Origin: Alligator mississippiensis
Lineage: Eukaryota > Chordata > Crocodylia > Alligatoridae
Direction: 5' to 3'
NCBI RefSeq assembly: GCF_030867095.1
Contig: NC_081835.1
Location: 47,041,892 to 47,105,891, forward strand
Length of the DNA: 64,000 bases
The notes under the pieces were generated by a model, which did not search any database, was not told where the DNA came from, and saw only the letters and a program-made list of their open reading frames with translations. The position numbers were made by a program, and so were the translations under genes. Positions 53,901 to 62,900 of this stretch are shown here, in pieces. Positions within the stretch are counted from its first letter, which is position 1; each line of letters begins with the position of its first letter.

Positions 53901-56900
53901 GGAGCACCGCCTCTCTGTGCTTTCTTAAGGAAAAATGGAGTTACAGAGAGCTTAGAAGAGCATCGGTTCTGGGATTCCAGCAGAGGGCAATGCTGAATTT
54001 CAATCATTTTAATTGTAAGAGGCCTAGCTCACCATAGCCTTGGTGACACATTGTGAAGGTAGTAATATTTTATATGCTCCATACACATCAATTGAGGATG
54101 CACTAAGACTTGGAATGTAAGAATGATCAGGTGTTCCCAGAGATATATTCTTTTTTTATTCACATGTATAATAATCAAGCCAGCTCTTTGTCTCGAGCAT
54201 CCCATACCAATTTCACCCTGTGATGGAAGTGGAGGAAGGATCAATTTTAAAAATGTTAAAAACACCCAGCTAATACTTCCCATGTCCCCCACTGTCTCAT
54301 TTTGGGGGGAAAAGCTGCATCTTTAGATAAATATCCTGTACCTTTATTTGCTCCATAGTTGCCAGCGTTTCTTTGGCTGCTTCTGCCAGGAGGGGTCGTG
54401 CTGATTCCAGCTCTTCCTGCATCTTTGCTACATCTTCTGCTGTACTTAGTAGCTAGAAGAAATAAAAGAAATCCAGTTCCTCAGGTACCCTGGTCAATGA
54501 GCTCCAGCTATAAGACACCACACCATTTAGAAAGGAAAAGTGAAGATATGGCCTGTCTGGTGTCTGACAATGTAAGTACTTGCTTGGGAATGTCCTTTTC
54601 CATGAACAGTCTTCTCTAAAATAGAGATTTCACTGGATCTGAAGAATGGGTCACATTTTCAAGAAAAGGTGCCCAGTTTTCCCCACACAACATGCACGGG
54701 CTTGCTGCATGCAGTGAGCAATTCTGTTGTGCTTCTACAAACATAAACATTAACAGCTCTTTGAACAGTGGGGCAAAACTGCTATGAAGCTGCAGTGATA
54801 AATTTAAACTGTGTCTGGGGATTAGTCTAAGCCTAAATGCTGGTCCTATATTCAAATCTGGAGGGCAGCTCTATTACAGTGAAAGCCCCACATCTATTTG
54901 ATGACTGCGGAAAGCTTATGTATGCAAGTACAGACTTGGTGGGAGGGAGGGAGATACAGGGGATTCAGAACCAAGTCTAAGCATGAACATACACAATAGT
55001 GCACAATATAGGACATCCTAGATGGGTCACTGACAGCAAGGATTAAAACTAGGACCTACAGATCTAAAAGTAGGAACTGTTCCCACTTGAACTAAAAAAT
55101 TAGTGTCATGGCTATAACAGATTCCAATCTTATAGGGGTATAATTGCACAGTTGTTTGCAGTAAAGCATGCGCTACTTACAAGAGATGATGGAAATCCAC
55201 AGCTCTCCTAATTTAGAGGAACCAACCTTGTCCAGGCCACTCTTCATCCTGTTCTTGGCTGTTTTCAGCTCTTGTTTCTTCTTCCCAATCAGGAATGTAA
55301 AAATGCTAAGGAGCTCCAGGTAGCTCTTGGGAGTGACATAATTGTGTCTGGCCAACTCTTCCAGGTACTCTTTGCACTTCAGTGCCACACTCTGGTGGAT
55401 TTCTACACACATCTGAATCTACACAAATCACAGAAAGACAACAAATGCAATAGGCATTTTCTGTGCAGGGTACAGGCACCAGGCAGAAGTTGGAGAGAGT
55501 AGCAAAAGACATGGAGAAGAACAAACGTACAACTGCAGCCAAACATTTCCATCACATACAGCTAAGACTCTATGAGAGAAGAAGATGGAGTAGCCCCATC
55601 TGAAGGTCAAAATGGCAGAGAAGGAGATTGGATAATCATCTCCAAAGTGTACCAAAGGTAGTTCCTGGCTTGAATAAGGCCATCCTTAAACATTTCTCCA
55701 TTACAAACAAAATACAGCTTTTTCACATAGGGCACATGTCACCTATATCTGCTTTTAAGCAGAAGAAGGTGTATAACATGCATAGACCTGCACTGTGTTC
55801 TGGGGATAGCACTTACCATTCCATCTATAACTTCAGAGGTGGCTTCAATATCTGGCATTTCTTGTAAGAAGGAGGATGCAACGCATCGCAGGGCTTCTGC
55901 GGGCCATTCATTAAACCAGTCAATTGTACAGCAGTTCACTAGAGAGGGGAATTGTCTCAGACGGGCACGGAATACCTCTCCAATGGGACTAGGCAGGAAG
56001 GAGTGGAGTGGGTGACGAGGGAAGAAAATAAAGAATGCAGGTCAGGACAGGCTACCAAGACTTATGTGAAATACTGCACACCTACAGCATAAGAGAAAGG
56101 TGTTTTATTGTAGGTTAAAAAGCAAGAGGTGAGAGAGATGTTCTTTAGCTCTCCAAGAAAAAGGTCATTATTGATTGCCTTGGAAGTGATGGCTGTAGTA
56201 AGTATATGCCTCACTAGAAGGATTATGGAATGTATTCTGGGAATCCTCCTTTGACCAGCAAAGAGTGAAGAACTGTATTGGAATGCCCAGGCTATATGAA
56301 CATAACTAACAGCAATTGATTGCAGAGACTATATTGCAAGACACTGGTTCTGCCAACTCGATTCATGCTGAATAGAACCCATACCCCTCCAGTGATCCTA
56401 TTAAAAGCAATGGAATTACTCATAGGACTATGGGGTCATAGGAAAGTAGGGACCTCACAAGGTCATCTAGTTACAGCTCCCTGCTCATGGCAGTATCATG
56501 CCCGACTAAACCATCCCAGCCAAGTGTCTGTTTAACTTGCTCTTGAAAGCTTCCAAGGATAGAAAGTAACCAATTTCTCCAGGTAGCCTGTTCCAATGCT
56601 TTACTATCCTAATAGTCAGAAAGTGTCTCCTAATCTTCAAACTAAATTTCTCCTGCTGAGCCATTGCTCCTAGTCCTGTCCCCTGCAGCCACAAAGGAAA
56701 GCCCATATCCATCCTCTCTGTAATCACCCTTCAGGTATTTGAAGACTGTTAGCAAATCCCCCCTCAGTTTTTTTTTCTCCAGACTGAACAACCCTAGTTC
56801 TTTCAGCCTTTCCCTGTAAAATGTGCCTCTCAAGCCCCTCAGTATTTTTCTTGCTTCTGTAACATTCATGGATAAAGTGCTACTCGCATGAGGAAGGGTA

Positions 56901-59900
56901 ATAGAGCTGCTCCCCAAATACAAGTAACCAAAGGGTTAACTGTGCATGAGTGATGGGGAGGCCTTGTGTGTACTCCAGGAAGCTTTAGTGTCCCCAGCAC
57001 TGGAATGAGTACAGGACTGAAAGGGACAACCCACTTCCCTACTACTGCAAGCAACTACCTCAGATAATCCTGTTCATCTCCATTTTAAAACTAGTTGAGG
57101 TAAGCAAAATAACTCCTTTTAATGGAAGGTTGCTCCTAAACCTCACCCCTCTAATGGCTAAAATGATTATTGCCTGCTGGGATTGAAAAGTTCCTCTGAC
57201 AGGAAGAGCAGCAGCACAAATGAGAGAAAGAATTACTCACGGTCAGGGAAAGCTCATACCTCATGCACAGGACAGTATGGATGTTACTGCGAACACGTCC
57301 TGTGTAGGCAGCCATCAAGTTGGCTTTGGTGGGCTGCTGCCCTAGATCTTGAATGATGGGCTTCATAGCAGTCATGATCTGGTCTTGTTCATCAGGGGCA
57401 TACAGGTTGGGAATATCTCCTGAGTTCAACACATTATTGATATCCTCAAGGAAAGACTCACTTTTAATCTAAACAGAAGGAAAAAAAAGTAGATTTTCTT
57501 GGTTATAACCGAGGATGTTCTCCAGACGTCCTATAAATCTTTCCTCAAACAATATCCCTTCTATATAGCTCAACTTCCATCATAGGGGAACTATTTTTCA
57601 AATTACTGGCTTCAAATGTAATGTGCTAAGACAGAGAGAAAATACCAACAGCCAAACAACAATGTTCAGCATTTCTGGGGTGTTTAGAATGGTGCAGTAG
57701 AGTATCAGAGAGTGTGGCAGAGCATCAGAAAGTGCAGTACATCTCCCCCACAAGTTCATCAAAAGCTTGTCCTCTGCTCTTTGTACTAGCTTCTCAGAGA
57801 TGTGAAGACCAGCTGGAAACTGCAGCTGGTGCAGAACAATGGTGTGCCTTCTGACAGGGGTGGGTGACCAGGAGCACACAAATCCAGTGCTCCAGAGCCT
57901 CCACTGGCTCCCGATAGCTTTTGGGCACAATTCAAGGTGCTGGTTTTGACACACAAGGCCCTACCAATGCCAGTCTGGGCCCTATATACCTAAGGGGCTG
58001 CCTTCTCCCTTATGTCCCATCACAATCCTTAAGATCAGCCAAGAGCAACCTCCTGCACATACTATCAATATGCCAAATCTGGTTGGTAAAAATGTGTGGG
58101 AGGTTGTTTTTAGTAGTAGTCACCCCTCAGCTCTGGACCTCCCTCCCTTGAGGTCTGCCAGAGCCACCTTCTTTCAGAGGCACCACAAGACCAATCTGTT
58201 TGCATAGGCATTTAGCAAAAAAAGACAGGTTTGTTTAAGGGGTTTGTAAGAGGGAGCCAGAGGCTCCTGTTAGGAAACAGAACCAGACTCATTGGAAAGG
58301 CTATGGGGGGAGCAAGCAGGTGAGATAGAATGCCACAGGGAACTGCCCATTAATCCTTAATTAGAAAGATGATCACCTGAGGGCCTGGAAGTAACTGTCC
58401 ACAGGTGATAATGGGAAGACAGAAATAAGGGCTTGCTCTGAAGCCAGGGAGATAGCAGAGGATTGCCAAAGCAGAGTGTTGCACAGCCATGCGAGGAAGT
58501 CCTGAAGAGGAACAGAACCCAGCAAAAGAGACAGACAGTGCTGGGGAACTCCAGTATGGGACTGGACTTCAGGAGCTGGGTAATGAGAAGCCCCAGGGTG
58601 AGTTGCTCAGATGGACTTCATTTTCCCAAATAGACTGGCCAGTTCTACTACTTGCTGGGGACTGCCCCACCTGGGGCAGGATGAGTTAGAGACAGTGTAC
58701 CTTTTTTTTTTTTTTTTTGCCCCCAAGGTGAGATGTGTTGTGTTAAGGCAAGAGCTGAATCTTCAGCTCGTTTTCCAACTGGTGGTTTGGGACTATCAGG
58801 AGTTGGCAGAGGTCCTAATAGTGCCTGAGGGCACACAAGTGTCCTGAGCCTTGTAGGAGCTAGAAGCCCAGGACATAGACTGGGCTTTGGCACAAAAGCA
58901 GGCTCACTGCCTAGGGCTGGGCACAGATGGCCAGGGACCTGGGCTGGCAGAGCCAGAGTGGGCTCTTTGCCTACAGCAGGACAAAGATAGGGCCAAGAGG
59001 CCCAGCCCGAGGAGGGCAGAAACCAGGGCCAGGGGCCCAGCAGCCCAGGAGGGGCTGAGACTGGGCCAGAGACATTTACTACTAAAGACTGAGGCTGAGA
59101 GAGCCTGATCCGAATCAGTGGGCCAGGTTTAAAAGCCTTTAGGCAGAGAAAAGGGGTGGAGGCTGAAAGGACTGAGGCCCTGACAAGGGAGTAATTGTGC
59201 AGTGACATCTGCGAGGCATAGGGATGGTGTAAGGGGCAGCTGGAGCCACATAATAAGCCCTGAAGGCACTGAATAGCGCGACTGAAGCTCAGGAGTGTAG
59301 GAGATCTCACTCAAGGATCCTCAAGGCAGCCTCCCTTTCTAAGTACTTATTTACATCAAGGAGTGGCAGAAGGGGAGAGTACTTGAATGCCTGAAGACCC
59401 AACAGGAGCAGGGTGACCATCAGGGGGCACCAGGCCTACTAGCAGGGTCTTTGCCTGTTACAGGGTCTCCGTCTTACATTGCTATTCTCTAGTTCCCATT
59501 TCAGTTATTGTGTCATTCTCCTGTTTTATAAATATCTTATTTCTCTTACTGCAAGCCAATAGCCATCCCGAGTCTTGTTGGAAAAAGTGTAGAAATGGAA
59601 CAAATAAAATAATCAAGGTCTTGATCCTTAATTCCAAAGCATTCCATGGTTATGCTCATAGGCCTGTGGAAGAGTTGGGATCTGTTCAAATCTGGATATG
59701 AATTTTAGCAAAACTATTAAAGAGAGAAATACTACAGGAAATTATAATATTTATGGAAAATTTTAAATTCCTAGATATAGACTAGAGGAAAAAATGCTAC
59801 AACTAAATAGATGGCTCAGATATTCCTGGACGTGACAATGAACGCATTTTTCAAGTAGATACTGAGACAATTGGAAGCACTGGTCTAATTTAGACTTTGT

Positions 59901-62900
59901 TTTGGAAAGTAACAGAGGCATTATAGAAGAACTGATTGTAGAAAAATAATCTTGGATTGAGTGATCGATCATGAATCAATTCCGTTTAAATTAAATGGAA
60001 GGATAAAAAATAACAGTAACTAAAGTTCTTGATTTCAAAAGGGCGAACTAGAGAGTGAAATTAACTGGACACAGGATTTAAACACAGAAAAGGCCTGAAA
60101 TATCCCTAAGTTAAAGGTGTTAAATCAATCGGGAATCTATATCTCAAACAAGGAAAAAAATGTAGAAAAGGGCTCCAAGCGTATGCTGCTCAAAAAAGCT
60201 GATGACACAAAATTAGGAAGCACTGTCAATACTGACCAACAGTGTTACTAAGCGATGGGTAGAGAGGAGGCAACTGGGGCAGAAGCCCTGAGTGCCAACT
60301 TAATGGGTGCAAAAACAGCAGCTGATGCTGCCAGTGGCAGCCCAGCCACAGCTGCTACACCCTGCACCACCACTGCCCATGGCACAGAACTGCCCTTTTA
60401 TGCCTCTGATATTGATATTCCAGTCCATCTCTTACAGGAAAAACTGGATGACCTTGAGGACTGAGAAATAGGAATAGGATGAAATTTAATAACACAAAAT
60501 GCTAAATTATGCTCTTCAGAAACAAGAGAAATTATCTACTCTAAGCTGAGAGCTCACCACAACCCATGGAAAAGGAAAAAGCAAGCCTATAAATCAATAC
60601 AGGAGATGTTACCAATAAAGATAGGAAAGTATTAATGCCACTACACAAGTATTCAGAAATCTTGGTAGGGTGATGTATTTTATTAGACCAACTAGTTGCA
60701 AAAAAACAAAATAAATTACCACTATGCAAGTATTCAGAATTCTTGGTAGAGGTGTTACTCTTTATTAGACCAACTAAATAGTTGCAAAAAAAAAAAAAAA
60801 TCTTTTTTGCAACTATTTAGTTGATCTAATAAAAAGTAACACCTCTACCAAGAATTCCAAATACTTTTGCCTGTAGACCAATATGGCTAAAACTTGTATC
60901 CCTGCCACTATGCAAGGCATTTGTGAGATCTCATCAGAATATAATATACAATGCTGGTCAGGATCAAGAAAGATGAAGTCACACTGAAACAGGCACAGAG
61001 GAATACTGAGATGACCATGGAAATGGCAAACCTATTTTATGAGAGAGGACTACAATAGCTTGGCTTGTGTAGCTTGGCATAAAAAAGGCTGAGGGAGATA
61101 TGACTGTTCTTTATAAACACAATGTGTATTCTAATAAGAGTTTGGGGGAAAATTACCTACTTGCTTTCAAGATGAAGCTTGGTAAGTTTCTGGAAGCAAT
61201 TACATAGATATGGTACCTGCGATAGCAAAAAAATCTGAGCTCCCAGGAGCGATGATTTCCCCGCCCCCTCCCCCCACCCCAGTTGTATAATGCTTAAAAG
61301 AAGGTCTAATACTCTCAGAAAAAGAAGCTAGTCAACAGTTTTGCTTCTATGACACAGTTAAACTCACCACAATAAGGACACAGCTTGTCCATGTAGGAGA
61401 CACAGCGTTCTCAGTGGCCAACCTGAGATTGAGGAACAAACTTCCCCAAGAATTAAAGACCATCATGAAATTTGCTGCCTTCTGTTCCAAGTGCAAGGCA
61501 CATTTCTTTGACTTGCTTTCTCCAATATAAATATATAGGAAGAGGTAGATTTAATAAATAAATATATATATATATGTATGCTACTGAAACAAGACACTCC
61601 ATTGCACATACTTCTCCCCTTGAGGAGAGGATGAGAGAATGGATGTGTGATACTCATGTTGCTTGTAAACTACTAGAAAATAAATATGACATTAATGAGC
61701 TTTGTAAAATAATCAATAATAGGACAATGGTGAAATTCCAGAATTTGATTGTGTTTATTATGTAATGATAGTTTACAGGAACTGGCCAACATGTTCATAC
61801 TCGGTTCCCAAAATGCAGGCTCCTAATTCCACATTAGGCACTAAACAAAAGTGGCCTAATATCACTCAGCACCTTTGAACATCAATTGCCAATGAAGTCT
61901 AAACCAGGGGTTGGCAATGTTTTTGGGCAGAGTGCCAAAAACGCCCATAACCTCGACTTTGTAAGATGCTGGTGTACCAGAGGCAGACAGCAGGGGAGCC
62001 GCAAGGGGCCTAAAGCTTGTTCTGGCCGTGCAGCTCCAGCCCCTTTCCTGCCATTCACCCCAAGGCATGTGCACCTGCCAGAGCCAGGGTTGCTCACAGC
62101 AGGTGGTGGGGTGGCTGCAATCAGCTGCACCAGGGTCCATGAAGCCCTGGCCTGGCTTGTTGCAGGTGGTGGGAGTATATGCACCTTGAGGTGGATGGTG
62201 GGGAAGGGGCTGGGGCTGCACTGCCACAACAAAGATCAGGCCCCTCATAGTTTCCCCCACCGTCTGTCCTAAGGTGTGCATGCCAAGGAAAATGTCTTTG
62301 CGTGCTACACTCTGGCACATGTGCCAGGGGTTGCCTATCCCTGGTTTAAACAGAGATGTAAGAACCTGACTTCTGCCACCCAGAGTTGAATACATTGAGC
62401 AATGGTTCTGGTGTTATAACCACTCCAAAAGGTGGAATCCACTGGTATCAAAGAAAGTTCCATGCAGCTGCAGAATCAGATCCTTCATACAGTAAATGTT
62501 GTTATGATTCCTGTGAAAACCCATGCCCCACTTTCATTTCTTGTGATTATATTGTGAGAAGATGAGTGACAGGACACTGAGGAAATCAAAGATGAAACTG
62601 GCTCAAAGTGAGGCTATCATTTATTTGGAATTCTAAGATTCTTTTAAAGAATTTCTCAGATTTGGGGATGTGAATGTTTCTCTCCCTATCCTTTCCGTTC
62701 TGTACCTGTGCATCGGTGAAAAGGAAGGTAATGGGCAGACTTTGAAGGCCAGCTTTCATCATGATCTTCTTGATATCATCTCGCCACTCTGTCATGCCAT
62801 AGTTTTTGGAAAGCTCAATCTGGAAGCATTCATAATCAGCCCTAGAAGATGAAACAGGAAGTCAGAAGTCTTCAAAATCATAAAACACAAAACAAGGAAG

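Noticed and set aside
58648-59310. 220-residue open frame on the minus strand
   Set aside because: Low-complexity leucine/proline composition and a lysine run from a poly-T tract; no domain and no splice context.
60255-60464. Alanine-rich 69-residue open frame as a gene
   Set aside because: Sits inside a LINE remnant, and has no homology or gene structure.
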